A DNA stretch of 64,000 nucleotides. Origin: Phoenix dactylifera. Taxonomy: Eukaryota > Streptophyta > Magnoliopsida > Arecales > Arecaceae. Position numbers and translations under genes: made by a program. The notes below the pieces were generated by a model. It was not told where the DNA came from, searched no databases, and worked only from the letters and a program-made list of their open reading frames with translations. Positions 25,753-39,580 of this stretch are shown piece by piece; the stretch's first letter is position 1; each line of letters begins with the position of its first letter. The stretch lies in contig NC_052403.1 of the NCBI RefSeq assembly GCF_009389715.1, positions 12,951,174 through 13,015,173 on the forward strand. The letters run 5' to 3'.

Positions 25753-27699
25753 AATATCTCTAATTTTAATATTTTTATCCCTTAAATCCCCTCTAAATAT
25801 TATTTTTAGTACTATAAATCACACTGACTTACACCTTTCATAGTTAGACAAGATAAAGTAAGTGATGATAACATCTAAAAAAGTAATCAACACTCTATTG
25901 TAAGACACTCCATAAATATGGCCTTCACATCTTAATGAAATTTTGGGTTGAAAGTTTGGAATTAGCTAGTCCAAAAGAGATTACTGATGATAATGGTTTT
26001 GTTTAGTGATAAGGCATATAAAGGTTGGCTATCAAAAACAAGATGTTGCCAAATTTTTCAAACCTTAACATATATAGCAGTAGGCTCTCTGCATCTCTTT
26101 TCAAAGAGCTTTTTTATTTTTTTCATTGTTTTTCAAATTCTATTAACCATCTAAAATTAAAAATTCCAAAAGAGGTAGAAAGATACATGAGATTCTAGAA
26201 GTAAGAAATATGAGAGAAGGCAAGGAGGGATGGAAGAAGATCTTATGGATCCAATTGGTATATTACTAAAGAGGGTATTTCAATTCATCGAAGAAAGCCA
26301 AACTAGCTACTAATATAAAAGAAATAATGGGACATTTGATGCTATCTGACTAATAGCTGATTGTTTGAAGACTTTATTTTACTAATATATATATATTGCC
26401 TAGAATACTTTATCTTTTCACCGCAATATGAATGTGGTTTTAACGGTGGTGTTGCTTCTTACCTATACTTGTCCTCTTTTTTTTTAAATAAACTATTCTT
26501 GTCCTTCTTCAAAACTTAATAATACATCAATAATACTCATTCTAATAAAAATGATTATATTGGATAGCTTTGCATCCATTTTTTCGTGTAACTAATTATA
26601 TGATTTTACTTTTTATGAAGATTCACCAAATTGGATCATTTCTAGATAATGTCATTGTGTGAGAATATTTGCACCTATATAATTGTAGATACTTATTTTC
26701 AACTCTTATTCAATTTTTGGTCTTATTTAACATTTTCCTCCACTCTTATAGGATTTCACTGATATCCTTTAATTAATTTAATAAGATTTACACTTCCACC
26801 TTTTTATTTTTTTCAAGGTTCATATGAAAGATACGTTAGTAAATGTATAGATTTCTGGCGACATCTTTTAACAATATCTCTATTATATTACTATTTCAAT
26901 GATTTTTGTTGGTTTGGTATAAGCATATATTTCTACTATCATCTAATTTAATTGTGATCGATAAGTTTCTCTATTAGCTTATTATAAATAGCGACATGCC
27001 ATAGCTATAGTTTACACTATAGATGACTATTTATCATTATCTTAAATTGAGTTTTACATGGGTAATACACTTGATATAGGAAAACTCTAACTTTTAGAGT
27101 TGAGGCGGTTGAGAAAAATATGGCACTCTGCACTTCTCTTGGTGAACGTAAATTGAGATAAAAAATATAGTATTTTTTTTGCATATTAGTCCAGAGAAAA
27201 AAAATAAAAAATAAAATCGCTTTCTATGCATAGCTTAACTTATTGGAGGTCGATTATATGAGACTATCTCCAAACCTTTCTCATGGAAGATTGAAAATTG
27301 GCGATCAGAGCTCTCTACTTCAATCTTAAACCAAACGGAATTTGAGTACGAACAAAATTTATTTCTTACTATAATAATAATATTATTTTAATAATATATA
27401 TATTTTTTATCATTGTAACATAGGTAAATCTCTCCAGCTTTCTTTATATAAAAAAAAAATCTCTCCAGCCTTCTAGACTCTTCCATTTTGGCCAGGTAAA
27501 TATGTTGGATATATTTTATTTTTTTCTCTCCTCCTCTCTCCCTAGCTGTACAAGGTGTTTTCAAAAATTACAAATATATTTTCCAAAAAATATAAATATA
27601 AAATACTTGTACACTTCTTCTAGTATTTGGATCCAAACGCACCCGTCCATGAAACATCACATGCAGCTGCACGTGCCAAATATTTGTCAAATACTCCCC
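25753..27699. other. AT-rich intergenic region
   Basis: I see no gene, RNA or delimited repeat. The sequence becomes pyrimidine-rich after 27520, leading into the GC-rich exon at about 27720. Confidence 0.4.
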
Positions 27700-27719
27700 A
27701 TTCATTTCTCATATAACCT

Positions 27720-28207
27720 CGCCCTCCCAACCCCCTCCTCTTCTCTCTCTCAGTCACCCCCTCGGTATTGTTCTCTATTATTTTTTTTTGTTAAGGTTCC
27801 GCGGCCGCGGGTAAGCGGAGTCCCCGAATTTCCCCCATTCCGCTCCCCTCCATTTTTTTTTTTCCCGTCTCCCCACCCTTCTTTCTCTCTCTCTCGATTC
27901 TCGAACTTTCTCCAGTTTTGGGTTTTCTCGAAGCCCTGCTCCTCCTCATCTCCTCGGCCACCCGCTTAGGGTTCCGGGAGGGGGCGCCGCCACTGTGAGG
28001 CGGAGCTCCGCCTCTGGCCTCTCGAAGTTTCCGACCTGCTCCCTGGTTGCTGTCTCGTCACTCTGCTTTTCTCTCTTGTCGGGTTTGCTCGGATGCTACG
28101 GGAGGGTACGCGGTTCCGTTGCTCTGTTCTCGCCCTCGATTCGTTACCTTAAGCATTTCTCGTTGCTGAGCTGGTTGTTTCGTTCTGGGCTCGCCATTTC
28201 TGTTCTG
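27720..28207 (+). other. GC-rich transcribed leader: probable 5' UTR first exon
   Basis: A sharp rise in GC and CpG, with CTCTCT pyrimidine leaders around 27740 and 27890, marks a plant transcription start region. It ends in a strong donor, TTCTG|GTAAGAG, at 28207/28208. Open frames across it (for example to 27969) look like leader translation, not protein. The next long plus-strand coding frame is the J-domain gene at 39862, which has its own leader exon at 39581, so this may be its first non-coding exon. That link is inference: the intron would be about 11 kb. Confidence 0.45.
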
Positions 28208-28811
28208 GTAAGAGTTTAGGGTTTTAAGCTTTGTCTGGTTGGTCGGTGGAATGTAGGGTTTTGGTTGCAATGTTCTCGTTTTGTGGCAAGTGATGAATCA
28301 TTTTTGAGATTAGATGGTATGCGCGATTTTGAGGTGGAATTTGCTTACCAAGTTGTTTTTCGGGTCATGTCATTTTTCTCTGCATATTTTGTTGAATTTT
28401 AAATTCTAAACTTTTTAATGGAGAGGTGGTCTTCTTCTGAATCATTTTTTTTTCCTTTAATAAATGTTAAGATGGTTTCGAAGGTGATGGTTTTTCTTTT
28501 TCTGGAATCTTAAAACACTATGGATGGTTCGAGTCATTCAAAAGTTTGACGGTTTACTGTGACTAGCTACTGAGATCGCTTTTTGGCCTATAAACGGGTT
28601 TTTTTGGCATTTGATACATTTCTGTTCATGCATGGAATTCATTTGGGGGAGTCAAGCATGCCGTAAGTGTAAAATGACTGCCGAGTGTTTTTGTCATTTT
28701 GTTTGCGGAATCATTGGAAGGGTTTGCATTTTGGTTAGATAAGATGTGGGGCATTGCTGCTAACCCGATTGGAAACTTTTTAATCCTTTTATGAAAAGCT
28801 TAAACCTGAAA

Positions 28812-29125
28812 GAATAATCGTATCTCTAAAGATTTTGAAGCTAGTGATATTTGTTTTGCAGATTTTGAGATCATGGGCTTTTATCTAGATCACCTTTGTA
28901 TTGCAATATCTACTTTTATGAATTGACTAAGGTGAGAAAACATTATTTTTATGAAGTTGATGACTCCAAAAAATATCGCATGTCTAAGAATTTGAAACTA
29001 AAGATTTTTCATTTTGCAGGTTTTGAGATTGTGTTCTTCTTTCTGGATCTTTGTAGAGCTGCAATATATGATCTCGCTAAGGTGAGTAAGGTGTTATTCA
29101 TGAAATTTATGGATTTTTGTCGATA
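28812..29125 (+). repeat. Tandemly duplicated exon-like cassette
   Basis: Two similar units of about 155 bases follow each other. Each has a T-rich tract and TTTTGCAG acceptor, a short exon-like segment (28862-28931 and 29020-29081) starting (A/G)TTTTGAGAT, containing TTGCAATAT or CTGCAATAT, and ending CTAAG followed by GTGAG. Flanking intron-like bases are also similar. Neither segment has a convincing frame, so these are candidate alternative leader exons of the transcript starting near 27.7 kb. Confidence 0.55.
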
Positions 29126-31452
29126 TATGTTATGGACCCCTCCGTACATGCTGACCTGAGTTTTTATACACTTTATTTTTTGCTCAAATTTTCCATTTAT
29201 ATAATTGTGGAAGTTGTGGATAGTACATATTTATTTTCATAAGGACTTTGTTTTCTTAGGACAAAAATTTGTGCTATGAACTTTGCATCACAAGATCTGC
29301 GCAAGTTCTGCTAGTAAATTTCAAAGAATCGAGAGCGGGAATTTATCTGGTTATATTTTCATTTATTAAAAGGTTTGATGCTTGCACATTTTCTGGGAGG
29401 ATCTATTCTGATGCTGAATTCATCTGCGGAGCCTTCTTCGCTTGGAGTTGTGCTTCATAAATGATCCTGTTTTGATGGACATTTTATTGTCATTACTTTA
29501 GTCTTCTGCTGTGTAGGTTACAGTTGTGACCCACCTTTCTGCGATTGGCTTTCGGATTTTCTTTTTGACATGATTTTCATTTTTATCCCTGTTCTTCCTC
29601 TTTACATAGTGGTTCTGGTTCATATTGTAGGTTGAGTAGTTTTTTTTTTCACATGTAACTTACCATAAGATTCATGACAGTAATTAAAAATACAATTACT
29701 TTTATGATCAGTAAAATTTCCAACTAAAAAAAAGCATGAAATTTCCCCATTTATCCTTCTTGGAGTAAGGACATCCTTTCAATCCTTCAGTAAGGTAAAA
29801 TAACCAAAATCAACAAGCCTTGTTCCAGCAATTTTAGGTTGGCTTTACAAATTCATCCAACTTATAAAGAGCATGATAATTCCGCTATTTATCCTTTTAT
29901 AGTGTGCTGCATGTGCAAGGCACATGAGAGGATAAGTGAATGTCAATGATTTTTCGAATGGAGAAATGTTCATGGAAGTCGGAAACTGGAATGGCTGTAT
30001 TCACTTGCTAGATAGCTAGGATGGAAGTGGGCCCATGGACTGTCACTTCTTCAATTTCCTAGTCATGGAAATGGAAGATGTATCAGGGGACTTTTATTTA
30101 TTTCCTCTTTCACTCGATTATATTAACATCATTATTAATTATGTTCACTTAGTTTTTTAAAAAAATCTGGCTACAGAAGGGCAGTTCTTCAGAAACAAAT
30201 GAGGTATGGCCACCGAAAGCTTCTGCCACTAAAATAGTAGAGATAGAGATGGAAGGTCCAGTCATAGAAAGATTCTGCTATTAAAATAGTAGAGAAATGG
30301 GCATGATGAGAACCTTTCAGTCCTCAACTTGGGATGACCTTAACCATAATAAGAAACCCTTGTTTCAACTTCTTGGGATTGGCCTTACAACTCCTTTGCC
30401 TTTCATTCCTATTGAGGGATATAATCTTTGACATTTGTCCATTTCAAACTCATCATTAGGCCTTCCTCTTTCCATCTTTGTTGGTGTTTTAGTATTTTAC
30501 TTTTGATTAATGCAACTCGTCTGCCCTATAATCTACTTGCCTTTGACCCCATTCTATCTTGTTTTGTTAAAAATCCACTCTATATTTTCTTATCTACTAT
30601 GCTCAACTTATGTGCTCGGGCACTTTCTATTGTTTAATATTTGACTTTGTGGCTTTATTAACTCTTAGTAGCATGTATACGATTTGAAAAATGATTCAGA
30701 ATTTCAAAATGAAATTATCAGAAACAGTGTCATTTTGGACTTTTCATCAAAAAAAAATTTGTAAGGCATTTTCATTTTGTCATTTTATTAAATGTCAATA
30801 AGCATTCTGTCAAGATTAAACTTTGATTTTGCAAGGTTGCAATGAATTGTAAACATTGGACTTTAAATTCCAAAGAGATTTTTGGGAAAAGTAAGTCTTT
30901 TGATATAATTTTGGCTATCCACTAATGCTTCTGTAGGAATTTAACTCTTACAGATAACCATTTCTTATTTCATCAACAAATGATTTGCAAATAATTATAA
31001 ATTCCCATGCCTCTTGAATTCCACTGGTTTTTCATGTTTGTAGATGCGATGAGATATGAGCATAGCGCTATTTTTAGTGGCCTAACACGTTGAAACTCTT
31101 CCCACCCGTTGCAACATCTATTACCGCAACTTTGTACTTCATTTCCACTTATATCAAATTCAATAATACCCTTTAAGACTTGTAAAGTGCTTCCTTCATG
31201 GTACCAATTGCATCCAAGCTGTCATCGCATAAAATTTGTTGAAAGATCAAAAATAGTTAAATATGTGGCAGAAAAGCTAGTCAATTTAGCACCCCCATTG
31301 TGATTCACATGTTATTAGGGGACCATCGATAAGTGAATGAATATGCGTTTTTTGCTTTAACCAAGGTTCGATCTATGTATGAGGTGTGTCGACTAGCGGT
31401 AGGCATGGTAGTGTTGCCATTATTGAGGATCATGTTACCAAGGGTATTGATT
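29126..31452. other. Intron-like or intergenic sequence; no gene seen
   Basis: T-rich sequence with scattered short open frames. Composition fits a long plant intron. No delimited repeat was recognised. Confidence 0.4.
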
Positions 31453-32764
31453 GATACACAAGATAAATTAAATATTAAAAATTAATAAAAGAAATGATGG
31501 GATGTAGATAATGAGATAATTTCATGTGTATATAAATTTATATATATATGTAAGATGTTTATGGGGACATCTTATACTAGTTTCACAAATTAATGTGTGT
31601 GGTCATGTGTGTGCAATAGAAGTGAAGAGATTGAAGTTTCCTTAAATTGAGATAAATGAAATAAATGGAAAGTTTAAACTTATAATTGTTAGGTATTCGT
31701 AAATATTGGAAGAAAATTATAGATATAATAAAAAACCAAGCTGGATGATTAATTAAAATGCTTTCGTACTCCCTCAAAATGTGCAAATAATATTAAAAAT
31801 CTAGTGAGATAATTATTTCTCTTACAAAATATTATTTCAACTTAGTTGAGTAAAGAGCAAGTTATCTAGAACTATATGCCTTGTTGTGAAAAATAAGAAA
31901 AATCAATACTACTATTATTCTAGAATAAAAAGATGTTGAATTTATTTTAAAAAATAAAATAAGATACTACAAAATGATAACTAAGCAATAAAGAATAAAA
32001 GTTTATTGATTTTTTATGTAGGTCTTAAAGTTAAGAGATCCATGGGTTTACATAGATCCAAAAAGAACAAAAAATGGAGAAAAGATGTTAAATTTTCAAA
32101 AAGAAAGGTAGAGAAATATCGATAATGTTTATAATTTTAAGGAAAGAGAGGAATGGATGGAAAACAAAGGAAAAGAAATAACAAGGAACTTGAAGAAAAA
32201 AACTTAATGACATGGAGTTGAATACTTGTAAGATAAAATATGTAGGCTTTTCTTAGTTTATAATTATTATTATTCTATAAAAAAGATGTTTATACTTTTG
32301 ATGACTTTCATACTCTTTTTTAGTATCACCTAGAACTAGAAGTGGCAATAATTAAACCACGAACTTGCTTAACTTGATTCGGCCAATTATAGGTTAGGTT
32401 GGATTGCCTATTTAATAAAATGTCCGGGTCTAAATTTTTGACCTATTTAATAAGCTGGTCGGGTTCGGGTTGATTAATTTTTTGACCAAACTTATAGCCA
32501 ACCTATATATGGTCCAACCCGGCCTAATTGCCACCCCTAATATTGCTAAAATTTATCTCTATTATTATAATTTCCATTCAAAGTTTGCGAGTTGCAATTT
32601 AGCATGCCACTATTTCTCAAATGTCACTAAATTTTCTCATACATGTCATAACTAAGAAATGCTAGAGAAAATGAAGAAATAAAACATGAGAAAAAGATGG
32701 TAGGCAATGAGAAACTAAATGGATCTTTCTTCTTCCATTTAATAATATCATTAGATACAAAATA
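31453..32764. repeat. Dispersed 1.3 kb repeat, copy 2
   Basis: Same orientation and nearly full-length match to 23146-24442, including the shared MITE-like insert. The two copies differ by scattered substitutions and small indels. If the leader-intron model is right, this copy sits inside the long intron of the J-domain gene. Confidence 0.88.
32337..32539. mobile_element. MITE-like insert within repeat copy 2
   Basis: Ends TAGAAGTGGCAAT and ATTGCCACCCCTA form a 13 bp inverted repeat with two mismatches. The subterminal GGTCGGGTTCGGGTTG and GGTCCAACCCGG words are typical of plant hAT-derived MITEs. It is present in both repeat copies, so it was inserted before the larger repeat was copied. 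Confidence 0.55.
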
Positions 32765-35700
32765 ATGAAGAAATAAGTCATATGGAAATCTTGGAGTCAA
32801 ATGCTTAAGCAAAATTCCCCTAACCAACCCTTCATGATAATAGGTCAGTACTTCCATCTCTAGGAACGCCAACCATAATTGGACGGGGGGAGGATTAATA
32901 CCAATCAACAACTACTCTCTTAGAAGGCATCGGTTAACCCTTCCTCCTCTTACTAATACTACACTTATAAATTATAGCGAATGTCAGGTATATAAGCAGT
33001 GATTTCAAATCCAAAGGTTAATCGTATGATTTCAAAGCCAAAGGTTAATCGTACTCTGGTAACTTTACATAAAGAAGTTTTTGACCTAAATTGACATAGA
33101 CCTCTCTTTCCTTTACACTAATTTTTGAAAGCTATCAAACCCCACTTGTCCCATTTTTTTAATCCCTCTCACGTTGGTTCTGCATCAAATGATAAGCCCA
33201 TGCGACAATTTGATATTTTCTTTGTTGCAATAGATAAGATTGGAGTTCCAATTTAAGTGCTCTAGTCATGATTTTCTGTGTATGCTGAAGTCAATGACTC
33301 AAAAAGACTTGATTAGATATTTACATTTGTTTCCTTTTATTTAATGCATGTATAGACTCTGGAATAAATATTTTTTAGTAAATGGTTGCTAGTATGGGTG
33401 GGTAGAGACAATTGTGAACTTCAAGTACTCTACTAAAGTAGAAATCCTATTATCACACTTCAAAATTCCTTTTTTGAAAAATAGTAAACCACTATGGTCA
33501 AGCAACATCACAAATATCATGATCTGATTTGTACTATATGCAGCAAGAGATGTTCTACCTTAATCTTTACTTCAACATGTCTACATTTGAATGGCCATTT
33601 TATTTTTGTTCACCTCTTAGTGCACATGAAACTTCTAATTGTTTGTCTAAAACAATCAATGCCTGACAATGTAATTACATGATTACCCCTTTGTTGCAAA
33701 AAGAGAGGTGATACAATATGTGAATAGTTGCATTTGGAAATAGACAAACTAAGATTTCTCTACTGCAAAATATCAAGCTTGATTAGGTTTTTGGGGAATG
33801 AATCCCACCAAATTAGCATCTTGCTAGATTCAAGTCGAATATAAGTCCATAATCATGTCCAACAAATCCTAATTTGCATAGCTGTAACTGAAAAATACAT
33901 GATATACAATATCTACATATGGGCTGTGTGTGTGTGTGTGCACGTAACCAGACTATATCAACAATATAAGGCTCTTGATTCTAGTCGAATTCAAAATTAT
34001 GTGCCAATACTTTATATGTAGGTTCAAACTTAACTATGGTTATTAGAGCTGGGTCTAAATCTGTTTAAGATGAACTAGTATTAGACTTGATACAACTCCA
34101 TTTAAGATAAAGCCTAAGTCTGGCCACTATTTGGAAAGTATTTTCTAGATTGATAACTCACTCTGTTCGAAGGTGTTGAAGTTTACTTAGTCTAAGTGAG
34201 ATTTGGTGAGAAATTTTGGTATCAAAAGCTTTCTTATTTTGAAGAAGTTCTATTTATAATTCTTATTGTGTCATTTTTTTGTTAAGATTGTAAGTAAACA
34301 AGATTTGATCTTAGTTATATTTAGAGTTCTCTTATGGTTCTTCTACAAACTTGTAAAGAGGATGAGAAATTGGCATTAGATAAGATGTACTAATGCAAGG
34401 TGAATCCTGTGAGTATCGGCGCTTGAAGTGAACTCTTTATTATCTAAAGTTGTTATTTAAACACCTAGGACAATTTTTGGTGAAACCACGTAGGTTTTAT
34501 AGTTAAATGGTGGAAAATGAGCCGCCAAATCAAATAGACGTCGTCTTGAGCTGTATTAGTGTCGGATTGTCTGGATCTTGATTTGGGCTTGGTTCAAGCT
34601 GGTTTGAATGCAGTATGACCTAAACTACTTGATTAGGGTTGGTTTGGATGTGGTTATGCTAGATACCACCTGCACCAATGCTCCTTTTTACTGGTCCTAA
34701 GCCAGCATGGTACATGTGGGCTGGTACATTCTGTACCAACCAATAGTTCAAAGCTTTTTTGAGGTGTTAAGTATTAAAACTGGATGAGTAAAGTTTACTT
34801 TTTTGAAGGGAACATGCATAGTTCAAAAAAGCTAACATGAGATATTTTCAAAGGCCACACAAAGTTAGGTGATGTTTGATCTTCTTTTGGTCTAAACATT
34901 GATCAACGAGTTTTTTAAATAATTCATAGATTCATAATTAAATTATATTCAGGTTGCATCTGGATGCTTTTAATCTCAAGTATCATGATTTTTCTCTCGC
35001 TGATGATTCAGAATTCAAAATTTTGAAAGTTGAGATATTTTAAAAGGTGTTTCATTGTTAAAGGATAAATTTAAAAATGGAAAAAATATAAAATGATTGA
35101 AAAAATATGCGATGATAGGGAATCATGAACTCGGAAATTTCTCCCTTTAAATTTCCACCCTTTCAAGAATTTTATGAATTTTCATTTCAAGGCAAAAACT
35201 ATTAGTTGCATAGAAGAATAACATGCAATTTCAAGACCATGTAAATGCCCATAATATAATGATTTTTCTAGTAACTTAACTAATCTAAACTGTCATCCAT
35301 AACTGTAATTCTGAGTCCAGTCATTAGCTAAACCCTCAATTGATCTATTTTGGGTTAATTTGAATGTGCTCGATTCAATTCTAGAATGGAGGTGGAAGAT
35401 TTTTTGTGCTGTGAAGGGAAGGTTCTTTTGTCCTTGACCCAAGAAAATACAATTTGGCATAAATTTTTCAAGAATAAGTACTTTTGATGTTATTTTGTAA
35501 TAAATAATGATTTTATTTAGTGTGCAGCCTATTCGTTAAACATGTGCTAATAGAGTCCAAGAAACATTGCTACAAATATTATTGATAGGGTCAAATTATA
35601 GTACCATGGATCGATATGACATGGCATGAGGCGATGCTATTTATGTGCTTGAACTTCAATATTAACTACAAACATCATCAACCATTAAAAACTGATCCAG

Positions 35701-36838
35701 TAATGAGTTAAGATCATTTTTGATTATGTTCTTCCAGGACACCAACTCTTGAAAAGTGTGAACAAAGTTAGGTCCACTTCGAAGTTACCTTATATGCCTG
35801 ATGAACTAATACTAGCATAGTATTCCATACATCCATTGAGGGTCTTGCTTAAGTTTGGGTTGTCCCCCACTCACTATCTTAAAACTTGGGTTATTAGGTT
35901 AATGCATACTTTGCTTGGGCCTGTAAAGACATTTCCTTCAATGACAACGAGAGAGAAGGGCGAAGAGTAGTAGAAGAAAGGGGAAAAGTGTTTAATTGTA
36001 CTTGATTTAACTTTAAATTATCTACGGTTAATGCTTGATTAAGGGCTGACCTTGTATCTATGAGAGCCAATCCTACTTGCCTGCAAATTTAAATTCTATT
36101 TTTTGATCATTTATATTTTTTCAATTCTTTGCTTACATTTATTTTATTTTTTTCATTAGTATATATGCATAGTGCATGATGCTTGTGTATATATGCCGGC
36201 GTCCGCCAACCTCCGTCGGGCTCCCTCTCCCTCCCTTTCTTCCCCTTCTCTCTCTCCCTCTCTCCCACGGTTTGTGTGCCCTCTCCTCCGTCGGTACAGG
36301 CCCAGCACGGCCTGTACTGACTCGTGCCGCCGGAGAACCGGTGCGGTGCTCTATATCAGTTCTGCCGTCCTTGCTACCTAGGGAGTTTGGCTTATAGGGT
36401 TGAAGGTTGGCTTTTGATTTTTAGGGCTAGAAAAGCATTCGAGCTAGATAAATCTCCAACCCTGTCCTTTTTTCCTTATTCCTCCAAAAATTTGAGTGGA
36501 ATTTTGTGTTTAATTGAAAATCAAAATGAGGGTTAATTTTATTTCATCAATCATGAGCGTAGATCTAGATGAAAATAAATGATTTGTGGTTTTGGTTGGA
36601 CCATAAAACCTACACCTAAAAATTATATGAATCCAAAATTAACCCCAAAAAGCCAACCAAGACCATATTGGCCATATATCTGTCCACCCATTGCCATACC
36701 CATCCCTGATTAATACTCCCCACCTCGATACTTCGAATCTGTTTAGAAGTAAATCTGGTATACAGATGGCAACTTCTAATTTACGAAATATGAGAAATTG
36801 TTGCTTGTTCCTCAAACCTTCGAGCTATATGATTTTAA
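32765..36838. other. Intron-like or intergenic sequence; GC patch at 36190-36380
   Basis: No gene is supported. A TG microsatellite lies at 33926-33941. A GC-rich patch at 36190-36380 contains CT-rich words and a short hairpin (GTACAGGCC ... GGCCTGTAC near 36295-36318), likely an old repeat remnant and not an exon. Confidence 0.4.
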
Positions 36839-37479
36839 GGGCCTATTTGGCATCAATTTTATTTCTTTTTTTTATTCTAAAAACAAAAACATGGAACCTG
36901 AAACAAAAAACATATTTGGTGCTATTGTTTCTATTTTTTTAAAAAAAAGTTATTTTCATTATTTCTGGAAAAAAATGAAAGTAAGAGATCCTTATGCTCG
37001 GTATTTTTAAAAATAAGAAATTCATGTTTTTACTACCACAACCGACATAGCCACCATCATTGATGTCATCACCTCACCCACTGCTGCTGCCACCATTGCA
37101 ATTGCCACATGCTGCTATTGCTATCATTGCTTCCGTCACACCTTTGCTGCCACCGTCGCCACCACCATGACTGCCATCACCTTGTCTCCACCATGCTGCC
37201 ATCTTTTTTGCTGCCTCTGCCACTGCTATCATTGTTTTTTTTTTTTTAAAACAACTGCCATTGCCACACCACCGCAGCCCCTCACCACCAACACCACCAT
37301 TGCTGTTGCTGCCTCCAATGCCAATACTGCCACCGCTGCCACCACTACCATATTTATGTTTTTAAAAAGTATTAACTATAGCAGGCATGTTTATGTTTTT
37401 AAAAATTAGAAACGTAGAAGTAGAATTTTTATTTTTCTATTTCTAAAAATAGGAAATTAAAGTCATGTCAAATGGCACC
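36839..37479. mobile_element. Tourist/Harbinger-like MITE with triplet-rich core
   Basis: A TAA target duplication flanks the element (36836-36838 and 37480-37482). The ends GGGCCTATTTGGCATCA and, on the other strand, GGTGCCATTTGACATGA match at 12 of 17 positions, the style of PIF/Harbinger-derived Tourist MITEs. The interior is unusual: about 37040-37350 is made of CCA, CAC, GCC and ATT triplets that give Thr/Ala/His-rich nonsense frames. No transposase is present. Confidence 0.6.
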
Positions 37480-37482
37480 TAA

Positions 37483-39580
37483 GAATCTGCCCTTTGTTTA
37501 TTGTTTTATCTAAAATATCAGATCTATGCTTCTTAAGAAAGTTCCACCATTGATAACTAAATTTTCTCTCTCTATATATATAGTAATACTAGTTATAAAA
37601 TTATTGCAAGATTTTTGAATTCTAGTCTAGCTTAATCTGTATCTTTCTACCATGTCAAGTTTCTTTGCTCATCTCTGCAACATAGTTTGATGGTCGTATA
37701 ATGCTGAAATGTTAGGAGAGCATTGATAGCTATAGGAAGTAGATAGCTATCGGAAGTTGTTATGTTAATGGCAAAGGGAAGTCATGGGTGATGCATTATT
37801 TCATTGATACATAAAAAATGATATTAAATCGTCACAAAAGACAAGTATGATGCATCATGGCTAAGTAGCTCACTTTTTTATCTAGTTTTCTAGAATAAGC
37901 CCCATTCTATCTCTTACGCATTGTCTATAGGTAAGCATTCCAAGCCAGAATACATTTGGCAGGTTTGCATGTGCTCTCTCCCCATTGGAAATATGTAGAT
38001 CATTGTTTGGTTTTTTATTTGGGGCTTGAATTACATTTGACAATACCTCTCCTTTACCTGATGAGAGACTGTTGCTACATACATGATTTGTTAATTATGC
38101 TAAAGACTTATAAGAATGGAATAAATGGAAAAGAACTTGGTTGAGATATGAAAAAAAGAAACTAATCATTTACTTAAGTATTCTAGGGCCTACTCTTACA
38201 ATTCTGGAGGGCTATATTTCCACCAACAATTAGACCTAAAACCTACTTTGACGTAAATAATGTTCTGGAACTCCAATTTTTTAATTATTACAAAGTAAAC
38301 TGAAACTAAACCAACTTGACTTCAATTTTTCTTCTTATTTTCATTACTAACTTCGAATACCTTTTGGATTAAAATCCTTATTGTAAGGGATACCATTAAC
38401 ACACATCCTGGTGTAAATTATCACCCACTAAGACTTGTAACAGGACACTATCTTTTCCTTGATAATTTTGTTGTCATTATCAGTTGATATCAATAGGATG
38501 GTCCAGACATGCCACGCTTTATTTTCTATTTTCCACAAGTCATTGAATTTTTGAGCTTTTGCTGCACTATCTTGTCTTCTGACTAGCAGTCCTCTAGTCT
38601 ATGAATTGTGTCACTTGTTATAAGATTACAAAATGGTGGTCTCTATCAAGTTACGAAGACAATATCTTTAATTTCCTCTCTTTCATTTAGGTGAATGCTC
38701 CTCTTGGAGTCCTTTATGAGATCTGGAACATGCAGTCCATTTTCTGAAATCTGAAGTTTTATATTTTTGGCCTTCCATGCTTGATTTGAAGTTTGAGTTA
38801 CGTAGGATTATACTTATAATAAGGTGAATCCTTTGTCAATATTTAAATTTATCTTATTATAATGTATTGCTGATAAAAGGTTCAGATTTATGTGTATGAC
38901 GAGTTTTTTTTTTCCCTTTAAAGTTAGAATATATGGAGTCTGTGTGATTGAAAGTGCTTTTAAAGATCAAGATATAGGGGTGATTGAAATTTAAATGTAA
39001 CTGTAAAATATGATGTAGATTTATTCTATGGTGATGGTAGTTTTAGCCTCCATGTTAATCAACAGAGATTAATTCAGATCAATATAGCCTTCATGTTAAT
39101 TTTTGAATTTCCTTCATACACTGTAGCTATAAATCCAAAACTGTTAGATAGATGGTCAGGTATAGTCATCTCTTTCTGGAAAGGAAGCCCCTCACTAGGC
39201 TCTCTGCTTATTGCAATAGAATGAGACTGATCTCCCATGGTTGCTAATCTTTTTCTTCGTGTATTAGATTTGCAGGCTTATCAGTTTTCCTTTTTTATGT
39301 AAATAAAATCAGTAAATTTTGCTTATCCGATAGCACTATTTTCAACAAAGAAAATCAGGATTGGATTATTTCATTCTGCAAATAAGACTTGAGGTCATTG
39401 CATCTTCCTCTTGATGAGGGTAGGCATCTGAGAAAAGTTTTGGATTCAAACAATATAGCCAGCTTTTGGTGGTTTTATCTGTCATTATTGGACTTGGATT
39501 TAGTTCAGATATGTGAAATATGGAAACTGCATATGTGAATCTGCAATCCCGTGTCAAATTTTCTTTTTTTATGCTTTAGG
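37483..39580. other. Intron-like sequence upstream of the J-domain gene
   Basis: T-rich, without a protein-like frame. It ends in a long pyrimidine tract and acceptor TTTATGCTTTAG at 39580. Confidence 0.45.

Noticed and set aside
27502-27969. 155-codon open frame as a protein gene
   Set aside because: It crosses a pyrimidine-rich leader; the translation is Ser/Pro/Phe-rich nonsense and the segment ends in a transcribed leader with a donor site.
23146-32764. The two 1.3 kb direct repeats as LTRs of one 9.6 kb retrotransposon
   Set aside because: The repeats do not begin TG or end CA, no primer site or polypurine tract lies beside them, no gag or pol frame lies between, and a GC-rich leader exon does.
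37167-37409. 80-codon Thr/Ala-rich open frame
   Set aside because: It lies in the triplet-rich core of a MITE and has no protein-like structure.
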